Assembly (NCBI GenBank): GCA_025175895.1
Contig: CM046000.1
Coordinates: 43,684,720 to 43,748,719 of the forward strand
Length of the DNA stretch: 64,000 bases
Origin: Wurfbainia villosa
Taxonomy: Eukaryota > Streptophyta > Magnoliopsida > Zingiberales > Zingiberaceae
Direction of reading: 5' to 3'
Within the stretch, counting starts at the first letter, position 1, and each line of letters begins with the position of its first letter. The notes under the pieces are model-generated. The model saw only the letters and a program-made list of their open reading frames with translations, did no database searches and was not told where the DNA came from. A program made the position numbers and the translations under genes. This document shows positions 46,020 through 58,892 of this stretch, piece after piece.

Positions 46020-47858
46020 TGAAGGGACGAAATTTCGCTTCCCGCTTCAACTCGGTCACTTGTGCATGGTGATCCCATCTACGTCCCCGGATTAAAAAAT
46101 TAATCCAAGATAAAGATGGATTACCCAAGCAACCGATCTATCATCGTGCTATTCGATTAGAGTGGTCTCTTGAACAAACTAGTTGTTCAAGCAACCTAAC
46201 TCTTTTCCTCGATTAGCAACAGAATAGATGATGTACGGATCACCAGTTTTTGTGTTTGTCTTTAGGGTCCAAGTAAATTAGCCACATGCAATTACATACA
46301 TCATATAAAGAAACAAAAGGAAACCAAAACAATAATTATACCTCTTGTTTACCTCTTGGTCTTCTATCGTATGTCCTATCCTCCTCTTGGACGTTGTGTG
46401 GGCAACGATCCTCCAATAGATGAAGCCTCCTAGATCACGTATCTTCCTTTTCTTGTTCGCTCCGAACAAAGGAAGATAATAAGCTCCCTTCTTCTCCTAT
46501 CTAGTTCCGGACACAATTCTTTTGGAGAAAGATCAAGCCACCTTCTCCTCTTTGTTGTTGCCACTGGCCACCAAGGAGAGGGAGAAGGAATAATGGGTGT
46601 CGGCCAAGAGCTCCAAAGGAAGAACCTACACCCTTGTTGCCGCCAGCCAAGGAGAAGAATAGGAAGAGATATGGGCGTCGGCCAAAGTAAGGAGGAAGAA
46701 GATGGGCGCCGTCTACACCTTAGGAAGAAAAGGAAACAAACCCTAATCCTTCCACTTGTTGCCGCCCAAGCCAAAAACCCTAATCTACCAAAGATGTTCC
46801 ACGCCCAAGCCCTTAGCCCTCATTTTATAGAGCTTGGCTTAAGCCTCCTTTCAATCTCCACCGTCAGATCTAGAGATTTAATCTCCACCGTCGGATCTAG
46901 AGATTTAATCTCCACCGTCGGATCTAGACTTCCATTTTCCACCATCGGATCTAGGCTTCATGAGGGTTTTAATAGGTTACAATAGGGACCATGAGGAGGA
47001 GTTGGATCTTGGCCACCCAATGGATCTAGCCCATATAAAGTCTGATCCATCAATGATAATCCATTCCACTAGAGGATTATCATTGATCTACCTCACCAAC
47101 CCCATAAATAAATATGGGCTCCATATATTAATTGTACAAATATCTCTCCGTGTTTAAGATCTCGAATGTTCGTCAATTAATTAATTTACTGACAATTAAT
47201 TAATCAACATCTAACTCTAAGAGTAGTATCACTCAACCTTATCATCATGTCGGACCAAGTCCACCTACAGGGTTTACATGATAAACCTTATGAGCTCCTC
47301 AAGGGGACATCATCATCCTAATATATAGGACATGGTTTCCTCCTATAATTAATGGCACACCATGTAAATAATATCATTTTCCAACTTACCGAGCCTATCG
47401 ATTTAATCTATAAAACTCGCCCATTGGTAAATCAAAGAAATAAATACTAAGTACATGTGCCCGTTATTATATCAGGATTAAGAGCATGTACACCATAATA
47501 TCTGAGGTCCAATTCAATTATGTAGTCAGCAATAAATCGAATCACCTCTAATTCAGTTCTGCTCAATACACACAAAGTGTACTAGTGTAATTCTATGGTC
47601 AAGACAAACCAATACCAAATCACACTACAACCGTACCAATGGTTTGTCCAAAACCATCTCGGATGTGAGCATCTACTTATACTCTACAAGGAACTGATAA
47701 CATGATCTCCCGTGTGACACTACACAATATGTTATCTACAATGTAATGTATTAGACAATATACATAACCATAAATATGCAAACAAAGATGATGTGATTCT
47801 TATTTCAAAAATAAAGATGTTCATACAAAAGATAGACTTTTCAGTATACATCCCAACA
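46020..47858 (-). repeat. 5' LTR of element G
   Basis: The LTR is 1839 bp. It has the same 27 bp repeats (46852-46954) upstream of the TATA-like TCTATAAAATGAGG (near 46822-46832, minus strand) as the 3' LTR. The ORF at 46593-46985 is only LTR sequence. Confidence 0.9.
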
Positions 47859-48726
47859 TGGATCCACATGGTCGTGTGGTGCTAACATTTTTCGACGCGA
47901 CTAGAGTTTTTTTTTCATGGATTTGGGTAGCGCCGGCCTCAAGTCTATATAAGGAAGGCCACATTCAAACCCTATGGGGGAGGCCCGACGGTCGAGATGG
48001 CACATCGGTGCCCTAAAAAGCACCTAAAACTCATAACAGGGAGGAAGGAAGCGGCCCGAGGACCAAATTATGCACTCCAACACCGGAGGGAATAACCAAA
48101 GAGCACTATAATTTATTTTCTATACATCTTTTACATTGTAATGAATAATTTGATTATGCCTTGTATCTTTTCTCTCATGTATATGGAGTAGATACTTTGA
48201 TTCTAGGATTAGGGAGTAGCTTGTGTGCATAGAACATGCTAGTTGAATATATGTTTTATCTTTGAATTTATATTCGCAGTTTGTGTTGTTTAGATTGATG
48301 ACAATTGTGTTTTGGTTTTCTGTCTATTATGCATAGTTGATACAAGGGGTGACAACCCTTGTATCAAAGATCTAGAACTAAGGAGGAACCTAGTGGTTGT
48401 CCTCTCTCTGATAACTGTAGATAGAAGGGTATGATGGAGTAGAAAATGGGATACGTTCTGACTCTTCATAGGGATTGATTTGGCATCCTCGTAATGTCTA
48501 TCATATCTTAATAGTATAGGGCGGCCACAGTAGGAGAAATTAACTCTAGAAGGGTTGAGGGACCTTAGTGACAGGGGGCTCCCAACAAGTATCAACCCCC
48601 TGAACTCTGATGATCCAAAAGGTTCGCTTGTTAGGAGTAGGTAGTTCCCGATAGATGTGAGAGCTCATCGGGAAAGTGTATGATGTCCCTTCCACAAGAT
48701 TATGATTAGAGACCTAGACAACATCT
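47859..48726 (+). repeat. LTR H (Athila-like), right piece
   Basis: It continues from 29902 after element G. It has a TATA-like TCTATATAAGGAAGG near 47946-47960, then the GGTGCCCTAAAAAGC and GGGAGGAAGGAAG phrases shared with the LTR at 2575-3155. From about 48290 to 48726 the sequence is not matched elsewhere in the window and may be LTR end or leader. No ORF with a domain was found. Confidence 0.55.
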
Positions 48727-48796
48727 AATTGATTATCTTTTCGAGCACCCTTGTTGCTTGCTTCGATATTGAGAATGCCACTGGATATGTCTAATG

Positions 48797-49927
48797 TGTT
48801 GGTGCATTAGGCACCAGATAATCGAACCTAAGTTTTGATTATGACAAAGATACAAAAGTTAAGGTTATATCATTATTTCTTGAGCTAAACCAAGTGTGAA
48901 AGAATGTTAAGCTGAGCTAATGGTCGACGACACTCAGAGAATCTCGGATGGACAAACCATGGTGGTCGGGCGACACCGAGAGAACTTCAGAGGGAGCCAA
49001 AGAACTCAAATGGAGACCTGAAGCGAAGCTTCAAGTCACAAGGACCTAAGGTAAGCTCGTGTGTGTGATTGAATGCAAGGTTGGATCCTTCGTACGAGGA
49101 CATCCTTAGGTAACGATCTGACCAAGACTTTTCGTTGAAGGTCTTGGTCGAGATCGGACAGTAAGTGGCCGTCAAATTCACTTATATTGCTTTGATTTTT
49201 GAGCTAACTTGTTGATGCAGTTGGATACCCTAGCCAACAATTGACTGCTAGCTGTTAATAGTCAACTGTTGGTGGCATCAGTCGACTGATAGGGTTGATC
49301 AGTCGACTGCCATTCAAATTTCAGCTTTGATGAGAGTCAAACTTCATCCCCTCATCTTAGGGTGAGGTGGCTTTTTTGGATAGAACTTGATCTCAACGTC
49401 TAGGGGGTTGGAAGGATATAAAACAAGAGAGGTTTCATCCCTTTAGGTCATCATCTAAGCTCTCAAAATGCCTCCACAACGCTACTCTCCTATGATGACT
49501 CTATGACGACGAAGCATTGTCGAAATGTCGATGACATGAGCTCAACCTTCACCCTCTTAGCCATCAGTATAAGTTTCATATTTAGTTACTTCTAATTATT
49601 GTGTTTCATTCCTTTTATCGAGCTTTTATCGTAATGAGGAGAGGGAGTTTGTCTCTCTACCTCAAGATTTCTCGAAGTTTTGTAATTGTCGTCTCCTACT
49701 TCCAAAGGAGAAGGAGAAGTTTTAGTGAATTGCCCTCCATACGCGGTCTCAGACCGCTAGGGCCTTGGATTAGCAGCCGGTAGGTTGTTAACCAATTAAA
49801 ACCAAGCCTTGTTCATTTACTTTCCACTGTGCATTTTACTCTTGCTTGTGTTTTAATCATATCGACGAAAAGAATTCACGTGCGCTATTCACCCCCCCCC
49901 CCTCTAGTGCTCTTTTACGATCCAACA
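48797..49927 (+). repeat. SIRE-like solo LTR 1
   Basis: A 1131 bp LTR, TGTTGGTGCA...TCCAACA, of the family of elements I and C. Flanks taatg (48792-48796) and taacg (49928-49932) differ by one base. No internal sequence is attached, so it is a product of LTR-LTR recombination. It has two exact CAGTCGACTG (49279-49288 and 49300-49309) and a TATA-like GATATAAAACAAG near 49415. Confidence 0.88.
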
Positions 49928-50339
49928 TAACGTATATATTCCATTACATAAAGTTTTAGTCCCATAAAGAACGTCATTCAAAGTTATGTAACAATAATTA
50001 TTACTAAAAGTCAAATGATATCCATTTCTATTTAAGCAGGAAATAAAAACAATGTTCTTTATTAACGAAGAAACATAATAGCAATTGTCTAGTTCTAAGA
50101 CAAGTCCTGTAGGGAGCTTCAACAAATATATTCCGATGGCGACCGCAACAACCTTTGCTCCATTGTCAACTCACAAATTTTATTCTCCCTTGACGAGTCT
50201 TCTTCTATTCCTTAGCCCCTGTATGTCATTACATATATGTGATTCACACCTAGTATCCAATACCCAAGTGTTTAAGGAAATAGAATGACAATCAATATTG
50301 AAAATAGTTGAAGAGGATGGGGCATCAAATGTCTTCTTC
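49928..50339 (-). pseudogene. Protease of element E
   Basis: Frame 50125-49928 (LELDNCYYVSSLIKNIVFIS) matches the protease C-terminal part of A. The active-site region near 50240-50275 reads WVLDTRCESHIC, where DTG is DTR, so the protease could not work. The end is cut by solo LTR 1. Confidence 0.75.
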
Positions 50340-51112
50340 TTCTTCACAAACTCAAGATAAATCTTGCAGTTTCTTCGCTAATGGCCCTCCTTGTCATAGT
50401 GATGACAAGTGCCCTTTTGAGCTGGTTCCATCTTCTTTGCCTTTTTTTTCTTCCTCTTGCGTTGTTCCTTTGACTTCCTCTTGGAACCTTTCTTAGATAA
50501 ATCAACTAACAACATTGTCTTCTCCTCATGCTTCACAGAAGGCTGCATAGTCTTCAGCATGTTGAGGAGCTCAGGAATTATGGTTTCAATTTTGTTTATC
50601 CGATAGTTTATCACAAACTGTGAGAAACTCTTGGACAAACAATATAGAATTAATTCAATACTTAATCCATGATCCATCACAAAACCGAGTGTCACTAGTC
50701 GCTCGATGCACCCATTCATCTTTAGCACAAATTGCACTACAGATGAACCTTCTTGCATCTTAGAGGTAAAGAGGAGCTTGGAGACATCGAACCTTTCGAA
50801 TCTTGCTTTCTCATCAAAGAACTCTTGAAGATGAAAGACTATAGTATTTGCATCCATATGCTCAGGATGCTTCTGAAGCTCGGGTACCATCGTAGCTAGC
50901 ATGATGCAACTCGCCAGTACAGAATCATTCACATGTTTTTGATAAGCCAACAATTGGTCCAAAGTTGCATCATCACTAGGACGGGTGGGAAGAGGCTCTT
51001 CGAGGACATATGCAAGCTTTTCTTCCTTGAGAACAATTCTCATGTTTCTAAGCCAGTCCAAGAAGTTCGGTCCAGTCAATTTATTCGAATCCAAAATCGA
51101 TCGCAAATTCAA
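50340..51112 (-). pseudogene. gag: Gag of element E, almost open
   Basis: The frame 51112-50378 is open for 244 residues: MNLRSILDSNKLTGPNFLDW, the core with FVLKMNGCIERLVTLGF and INYRINKIETIIPELLNML, a basic region (KRKSKEQRKRKKKKAKK) and then CHHYDKEGH, a stop, RRNCKIYLEF. The zinc knuckle has Tyr where the second Cys should be, the same as in element A, and the stop breaks it further. The core is complete, unlike in A. The ATG at 51112 matches the family start. Confidence 0.85.
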
Positions 51113-52259
51113 AGACAGCGATTAACCTAGAAATACAAATCAAACATATTTAAGAAAGATGATTTAAATGCATCAACATACATTTATAAATCCCATTCAT
51201 TTTTTGAAAACAAAAACCCTCAAAATTAAATCGGGAGATTGTAGGTCCATCTTCGAATGGGCTGATATCCAACATAGATAAGAACAATCTTGGAGAGAGC
51301 CCAACAAGCCACTCTTAGCTACGATGGTATGTATCACATTTACCAATTGCATATCACATATATGCAACTATCACAATGTGCTATCAACTAATTGAATGTT
51401 CACACATACATTGGGTTGTTAACACATTAACAAGTATGAATCATATGCATAACACCCAACTTCACCTCCCTTCACATCGACCTTGAAGAGAGTCCAACAA
51501 GTCGATGCTCCAAGTTAAAGTCGACCCATTAATCAAAAAATAGTTCTATATGGTTAGAGCGCATTCAACCAATTAGTCAGGCTTTGAGAGAGTTCAATAA
51601 CCCAAACTAACGATTAACCTCTGACTCTTACCATATTAGTAATAAACTATTTCAATGGTTTGAACATGTTTAGGTTCGAGTCGGGCTTGGAGAGAGTCCA
51701 ACAACCCAAATAAGAAACAGAACTCTAACTCTAACCATATTAATGGAAGGTGTAGGCTTTAATATTGTGTAAGGGATTTAAGGTCTCATCCTCTTTGCAT
51801 GCAAATAACTATTATCTACATTTCATGGCACACATGGCATACATCTACATGTCATGACATGCATGGCATAATGATATGCATCTAATGCAATTACATGACA
51901 TACAATTATGGCATGCACAAATAGTTTCCTTATCTGTCATAACTAATTTTGGAAATAAAATATGTTTGAGATTTAATTTCTCAAATCAAATCTTGATTAA
52001 ATTAGGAAACAAATTTCCAAATCTAATCATATATTATATTTATGGAAAATATTAATTAAGGAAATTCAAATTTAATTTATGAAACAAATTTCCTAAATTG
52101 TAATTTCCTAATCACATTAGAAAATTTCCAATTTGAATTTATTTACTAATTAAAATTTCCATAATTATTTCTAAACTTTTCAAAAGTAGAAAATTTCTAA
52201 AAATCCAATTATGAGTATCGCAAAATAATTTTACGATTATATCAAAACACAGTCGGGCT
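51113..52259 (-). other. Leader of element E with spaced repeats
   Basis: It is homologous to the leader of A. The motif cttggagagagtccaacaa or variants lie at 51289-51307, 51482-51500, 51582-51600 and 51686-51704: steps of 193, 100 and 104 bases, against 193, 101 and 104 in A. From 51950 it is AT-rich. It is cut by solo LTR 2 just before the primer site. Confidence 0.8.
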
Positions 52260-53335
52260 TATTGGTGCAGGGGCACCAGATAATCGAACCTGTGTTTTGA
52301 TTATGGAAAAGACACAAAGTTAAGTTTACATCATTGTCTCACGAGCTAAATCAAGTGTGCAGAAAAGCTAAGCTAAGCTGAAGGTCAGCGACACCCAGAG
52401 GGAGCTGTGGTGGTCGGGCAACACCGAGGGAACTTCGTGGGAGTCGAAGAACCTAGGTGGAAGACCGAAAGCGAAACGACAGATCTTAAAGGACCAGAGG
52501 TAAGCTCGTGTGAGTGAGAGATGGTAAGGTCGTGTCCTCTGTATGGGGACAACCGTAGGCGGCAATCCGACTAAGACTTCCTGTGGAAGGTCTAGGTCAA
52601 GATCGGACGGTAAGAAACCATCGTATTTATCATTTTCCGTGCTAACCTCTTATTGCAGGGAAGTGGCCAGGCTGGCAATCGACTGCTGGTCATTAGGCAG
52701 TCGATTGATGCTCATCAGTCGACTGATGGAAGGCATCAGTGGACTGATGGCGACGAATCAACCTTTTACACTAGGTCAAAATGGATAACGTTTGACGCGG
52801 CCACTTCGCGATAAAATTTGGTACCACTTCATGATCTGTTCAAAAAGATGAGGAGACTTATTCTGAGACCAAACTCTATAAAAGGAGGGGAGGATTCCAA
52901 CCCATTCATTCATCAAGATTATTCTCAAGTGCTCCTACAACGCCAAAGCTCCAACACCGTCATAACGCCGACGCGACGACAAGTTCTAATCCTCTTCGTT
53001 GGTCGCAGCAGCAAGTAATTGTTATTGTTATTGTATTCTTTATTTTAATCGTAACGAGGTGAGGTAGGCATGTTGCCTCATCCTCGTACTTTCAGTTTTG
53101 TGATCGTTGTCTCCTACCTCTAACGAGGAGGAGATCTTAAAGTTCTTTGCCCTCCGTAAGCGGTCTAAGACCGTTAGGGCCTTGGAGTAGCAACCACTGG
53201 GTTGTGAACCAAGTAAAAATAAATTTGTCTTTTTACCTTTCCACTGTGCTTGCTCGTATATCGAATGATCGAAACGAAAAGATTTACGCTCGCTATTCAC
53301 CCCCCGCCCCTCTAGTGACGCTTCTCAATCCAACA
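52260..53335 (+). repeat. SIRE-like solo LTR 2
   Basis: A 1076 bp LTR, starting TATTGGTGCAGGGG (first TG mutated to TA) and ending AATCCAACA. Flanks gggct (52255-52259) and tggct (53336-53340) differ by one base. It has an exact CAGTCGACTG (52716-52725) with several variants around it, and CTCTATAAAAGGAGG near 52875. It separates the primer site of E from its leader. Confidence 0.88.
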
Positions 53336-53350
53336 TGGCTCTGATACCAC
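53336..53350 (-). promoter_or_regulatory. Primer binding site of element E
   Basis: On the minus strand it reads GTGGTATCAGAGCCA next to the LTR. It contains the exact tRNA-Met complement. Solo LTR 2 is inserted directly behind it. Confidence 0.85.
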
Positions 53351-54418
53351 TGTTGGATTTCCCCAGCACCAACGTGGGTGTGTTCGAACACGTTTCATAA
53401 ACATGCACACAGCGGAAGCAAAAACAAGTAATAAATTAATTTATTACAACACACACACTACACGCATGCAAGGATATATCAAGTGTAGACATAATCGTAT
53501 TTTCAAATTTTACAATAAAGAAACTAATCTACCTGACAAATTACATGAAGCGGAAATGACATCAACCTTAGCGACCCTCATAAGTTTCTCCTCTATCCGT
53601 ATCTATGTTGAGTATCATCAAGATAGCTTCAACAACCTACGAGCCTCGTCTTCACAAGAGTTACTAGTCTCGCGTCGAAGACGTTGTGATCCCAGAGACG
53701 ATCACAATCTGAATCCAATTCGAATCCAAAAAATGAGTTTCGTAAACTCGCTTCTCGAAAGTGATATTCGTCAACTAATTGACGAAACCTCGATCCTCCA
53801 CCAAAGAGGATTGTCGGAGATCCAATCCTCGATAAATAGGTCACTATCGGAATTCCAAACACTGGATAAACAATGATCTCATCGCAAAAGACACAAGTTG
53901 TCCAAGAGGGAAGCTTGGTGGAGGAAAGTTGTTGACCAAGCAAGGATGGCCGGCGGAAGCCAAGGGGGTTGGCAGCTAGTGGCAGTCCGGCGATGGAGCT
54001 GTTGTCCAATGATTGAGGCTGCTGGCCGAAGGTGGTCACTGGCTGGCGGTGGTGGCTAGCCGGCGGCTGGAGAAGGTGGCGGCCAAGGAAGGTTGGCGGC
54101 ACCAAGAGCTTGGGTGGTGCACAAGGGAGAAGAGAGACTAGGGTTTTCCCAAAATCTAAGTGGTTTGATTAACGGGTTATCTCTCAACCCTGTTATATAT
54201 AGAGAACGTATCTCTTATCCATTAAGAGACCTTTTTTCAAGACCTTTTCTTTAAAACCTCTTCTCAAGAAACCTTTTCTCAAAGGGTTATGGTTCACAAC
54301 CAAAATCCATTAACCTGCTCCATTAACTTAAGTTAAAATAAACCAAACCTCATTGGTCTATTTTAAGTTAAAATGAAGCGAACCAATTTTGGTTCATTCA
54401 TTTAAAACAAACCAAACC
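53351..54418 (-). repeat. 5' LTR of element E, left piece
   Basis: TGTTGGATTTCCCC on the plus strand, homologous to the element A LTR but clearly diverged. It contains TATA-like CTCTATATATAAC near 54190-54205 (minus strand) and the first part of the AACC/GGTT hairpin series (54335-54418). Element D is inserted inside that series. Confidence 0.85.
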
Positions 54419-57400
54419 TGTAAGATACAGGAAAAAAAATTTACTAAGTATGTAGATTAATTACTTAAGTGGGTTTAATTAGGTGTTGGGGACAAAGTGG
54501 GTTAGCTCAGACTTGACCTAGGCTAGCTTAACCACCTATTTTCATCTTCTAAAAACCTCCCAAACAAACCGGTCCGCCTCTATTCATCTCACTGTCGATC
54601 GCTTCTTTTCCTCTCCTCACTCGTGCAATCTGCGATCTCCATTTCTTTCCCTCCGTGAGCCAGCTGCTGTCGACACCTCCGATGGGTGATCCGGCTGAGG
54701 GAAAGAGGCCAACCAAGCTATGTCGGGCTTGAGTCAGGTGGAGGTTGTTCATGGGGAGCTGGGAAGCAATTGGGAGTAGGCTACCGGATGGGGGATCTTG
54801 CTGTCGACTGTCGTTGGAGCTAGGTAAGAGTCGACCTTCCTTTCTCTTTGATAAGGGTTCTAAGTTATAATTGTGGATTCCTTGTTTTAGCTTCAATCGG
54901 TGGTTTGGGCAGTTTTCTATGGTTGGGTTTGTTCCGGTGAATAGAGCAATCGGGGGGAATGGTTGTCGGTGGAGATTTGAGCCTGGTAAGCTTTGATTAC
55001 CCTTTTCTTCTAATTGGTATTTGCTTTTTTTAGTGGTGTGTCATGGTGGTTGAGATCTGATAGGTTTTATGTTAATGGATTACGACTGTGGTTGAGGGTG
55101 TGCTCGGTTGTGAGTGAGTGGAGAACTAATGAAGTTGTGTGTTTTATCTAGGGTTCAGTTGGATCCCTAAATCTTTGTGTGAATTGTTGGTTGTAGTGAT
55201 TGATGATTCTATCAGGTTGTTTATGCTGAAACAGGGGGTTGTTCAAGGAGATTTAAGTGTTCTTTAGATTTTCTATCATTGATTCAGTTAATCTTGGAGT
55301 TGTTATGCAGTTAATTGAATTTGGATTGAATGATTATGGATTGGAATTTCAACTGGTCTTGTTGGTGATATTTGTATAGCATATTAAGTGTAAAGAGTTA
55401 ACTTTGGAAGGTTATTTACAGGTCGAGGTGTTGGTGCGTGATTTGTTTATATAGTTGATTTGATATGGATTTGTTATGTTCTATTGATTGTCGGATTGTT
55501 GGGTTAAATTGGCTATGGATTAATTTTTAGTTAGTTGAATTTGGGATGTATGGTTAAGGGCGACGAGAAGTGGTTGATCTATGGTAGAGTTGTTGATGTG
55601 AATTGGTGTAAGACTCTAATGGGCTTTAGTGTGTTATACCCATAGAGATATAGTAGGGTGTATGTAGGATAGGTGAATGAAACTCTAGTTAATACTCATT
55701 TAGTTGATCGGAATACGAAATCGATGTATGCTTTGACTTGATCATTCGATGTACAATAAAACTTAATTGTATTTTATGTTGTGTGCAGGACCTTGATTCG
55801 GGAAAGATTTTGGACGTGAAGACAATTGGCAGTCTACATATCAGGTGGGTAATATCTACCCTGGTCAGGTAGTTTGATTGAATCCAGTGCATGAATTTGG
55901 ACTTATGCTGATACCTTTGATCTTGAATCCACTCTTATTTATTCCTGTGCTTGATAGTTAGCCTTTGAACTTTGAGATGTTTTATTTGTTATCTTTACAG
56001 TCTCGGTTCATCCCTATTGTTGATTTTAGATTATATACATATATTTAATCTATAGATGATGCATAAGTACATGTAGTTAAGTACAGTTGTCTTTGATTAG
56101 TCATGATGTGACACCACTAGAGTTGATGATGGTTATATCTGTAGACTTGCTTGTCTTATTGCATGACCTTGCATTGTTCTATCGACCATGACTATCATGG
56201 ACGGTAGAGTGGGTCGTCGGTAGAGTTTTTTTTCTGGACTAGAGGTCCTAGCATGGGTTGTCTATCTATTGTATATGACTCTCGGTAGGATAGAGAGTGT
56301 GGCCAGGGCCTAGATGCATGGAGGATTTATCATCTCATTACATGCATGCTAATGACTATGTCTTCCTTATGGTTGAGAGAGTCATTAGTCGTACCTGTCC
56401 ACCCGGCCACTGAGGGATAGTTGGTTGCGGGAGATATGGGCAGTGATATCTGCAGCACTCAGCCACTGAGCGATAGTGGTAGCTGGAGAGACGTGCAGTT
56501 TGTCCTGTCGCGCAACACTCGGCCATTGGTGGTAGTGGTAGCTAGAGTTGTTTGCAGCATGGACCCTTATATGTTGCTAGATAGCTACATACTCATACTG
56601 TCCATTCGGCCACTCGAGAGTAGTGGTAGCTGGAGTTGGGATAGTTGTCATGTTTTGTTCATCCAGGCCACACAGGGTCATGGTAGCGAGGTGTGCAAGC
56701 AGTGACCATGCATATGCATCGTCGTGGAGGCACACATATTTGTTTGATACATATTGCATATGTTTGTGATATAATGCATATGATTGAGCTATGATTGTTG
56801 CATATGTATGTACATCTTCATGCATACCATTTTCATGTACTATATTGTTGTTTGTCGAGTATTTGATTATGAGTTGATCATGAGTGTGATATTATTTTTG
56901 CATATTATTGGTATGTGTTTTGTTGTCGTACATTTGTTCAGGATGTTGTAAGTCATGTCATTGCAAACTTTTAGCTATGTCAATATATTGCATTATATCC
57001 AGTTGGTCAGTTGGTATATGCATGGATTATAGATATACTGAGGATTATTCGATATTGCCTATAAACTATATACTTGTTGAACTCTATTCGTTGATATGTT
57101 GTTCATGAACTATCTTTATATTACCACTGAGTTTATACTCACCACCACAGACCCTGGATTTTTTGTCACCTAGGTAGCAGGTAGAGGACTTCGTGATGAG
57201 CTCGGAGCATCGCCAGCTGATCCCGTCCCATCCCACTCCCGAGGGTTAAGTTTTTTGGTTATTGTATCTTCGTATTTTGAATTTGAATTCATGTGGTGAA
57301 TTGTATGGTTGGTTGTTTACTTGGAGTTTGCATTTACTTTTTCGGATTCATTATTGTATTTCTTTTATATGTGGTCAATCATACCGTTATGTGCTACTGT

Positions 57401-57566
57401 GAAGGTTGTTATTTCGTTGTGATGTTTCCATTGTGAGTTTGATTTTATATGTATCTCTGTTGTTGTGGTTGCATCCGAAAGGCTTTGTATCAACAGGATA
57501 TTGTGTCACGTACAGGGGAGATGCTGTCCGTTTTTTTTTGGCTCCGCATACTCTCGGGGTGTGACA
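54419..57566 (+). repeat. 5' LTR of element D
   Basis: The LTR is 3148 bp, TGTAAGATAC...GTGTGACA. It contains tandem-like ccactgag/ccactgagc and gtagtggtagctagag units (56400-56660). Short ORFs within it are not shared in frame with the other LTR. Confidence 0.88.
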
Positions 57567-57573
57567 ATTTTAT

Positions 57574-57585
57574 TGGTATTAAGCC
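57574..57585 (+). promoter_or_regulatory. Probable primer binding site of element D
   Basis: TGGTATTAAGCC, eight bases after the LTR, resembles the initiator tRNA-Met complement TGGTATCAGAGC with some mismatches. Confidence 0.65.
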
Positions 57586-57781
57586 AAGGTTTGCGATGCC
57601 GTGTAATGATATTTTTTGTTGGGTTTTGGACCTCGGGAGTCGTTTTGTTTGGTTTTGGTTTTATGAGATGGGATTGGCAGCGGCACGATCTGTGAGCTAT
57701 AGGAAGTAAGAATTCTTCTTACATTATAACTCTCAGTTATATATTAATGTAAATTGTTTAATAGGTATTGTTGGCATTATT

Positions 57782-58892
57782 ATGGCTCTAGTGCACACTC
57801 GTGGTAAGGGACGTACCCTAAAACGACCTGTCGAACCCATAGGACCAGAGACTATGGAGAACGAGCTGGACAATCGAGGTCAGGGTCATCATTTTTTCGA
57901 TGAAGATCAGGAACCACAGGATCAGAGGATACCACTGAATGCGCCAGCATCTAAGGATCCTATTTGGGTCATGGATAAAGCATGCATACCGGTGTTGGCA
58001 TGATTTGCCAAAGATCGATTTACTATATTCCGTGGGGAATCCGACCAGTGGATTTCTCATGCTTGGTTGGACAATTTAGAGGACATTTTTGAGTTCATGA
58101 CCTGCAATGATGGGGAAAAAGTAGGCCTAACTACATATCATCTACAGGATCAGGCGGTCACTTGGTGGAAGATGTAGAAGATGATGTTCGAAGAGAAGGA
58201 GATACAGTGGTCCGTATTCAAAGAGGCTATTGAGAGGCAATATTTTCCAGCATCATTTTGTATGGCTCGCCATCAAGAATTCTTGAGTCTCAAGTAGGGC
58301 GACCGCTCAGTTATGGAATATAATGCAGAGTTCACCAGACTCACAGAGTTTAGTCCTCATCTTGTGAAGCAAGATGGAGACAGGATGTTCCAGTTTACTC
58401 AGGGTCTTGCTGCGTACATATGGATCAGAATGTCCGGATCTTTTATTGATACTTATCAAGAGGCTTTGGATCGAGCTATATTTATAGAAATGACACAGCA
58501 GCAGGTGGCTCGGGAAAAAGAGATGGATAAGCAATTTTCCCAAGGCAAGGCTAAGGATCAGAACCCACCAAGTGCTGGATAGAAGAGACAATAATGAAAA
58601 TTCAAGTTCTCGAGATTCTGCTAGAGAGTCTTTTAGATTTCAAAATACCAGTCGACATACTCTGGGATCCTCTAGTGGTACTCCACAAAATGGCAAGAAG
58701 GGCCAAGCCATAGTTAGATGTTTCCAGCGTGGATCCAGAAGTCATAGTAAAGAAGAATGCCCACTAGAACACCCTATTTGTTTTTATTGCAAGCTTCCCG
58801 AGCATTTTAGTCGAGACTATACTTTGAGGGCACAGTTGGAATCTTCATATACTTTTACTCAGGATAAGAGAGCTACTCAGCCGCATCAGTAG
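57782..58892 (+). pseudogene. gag: Ty3-gypsy Gag of element D
   Basis: The likely start is MALVHTRGKGRTLKRP at 57782. After a stop near 58002 the Gag core follows: FTIFRGESDQWISHAWL, LTTYHLQDQAVTWWKM, IERQYFPASF, and then YNAEFTRLTEFSPHLV, the retrotransposon Gag pattern (PF03732). A frameshift near 58580 leads to a C-terminal part with CFQRGSRSHSKEEC and a second knuckle ICFYCKLPEHFSRDY, both degenerate. Three stops (58002, near 58174, near 58295) and one frameshift exclude function. Gag would build the particle. Confidence 0.8.

Larger units (their letters stand above)
29903..47858 (-). mobile_element. Element G: Ty1-copia retrotransposon, carrying nested element F
   Basis: On the minus strand: 5' LTR 46020-47858, primer site, leader, gag, protease, integrase, reverse transcriptase, RNase H, polypurine tract, and 3' LTR 29903-31763 plus its last four bases at 41005-41008 after nested element F. 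The perfect 5 bp duplication tggat flanks it (29898-29902 and 47859-47863). Without F its length is about 8.7 kb. Each coding domain can be seen, but stops and frameshifts break them. Confidence 0.9.

Noticed and set aside
48290..48595. 101-residue minus-strand ORF in LTR H tail
   Set aside because: No domain, and it lies in probable LTR or leader sequence of a decayed element.
54549..54896. 115-residue ORF on the minus strand, partly repeated at 59668-59874
   Set aside because: It is D LTR sequence; the two LTRs keep it open to different lengths and there is no domain.
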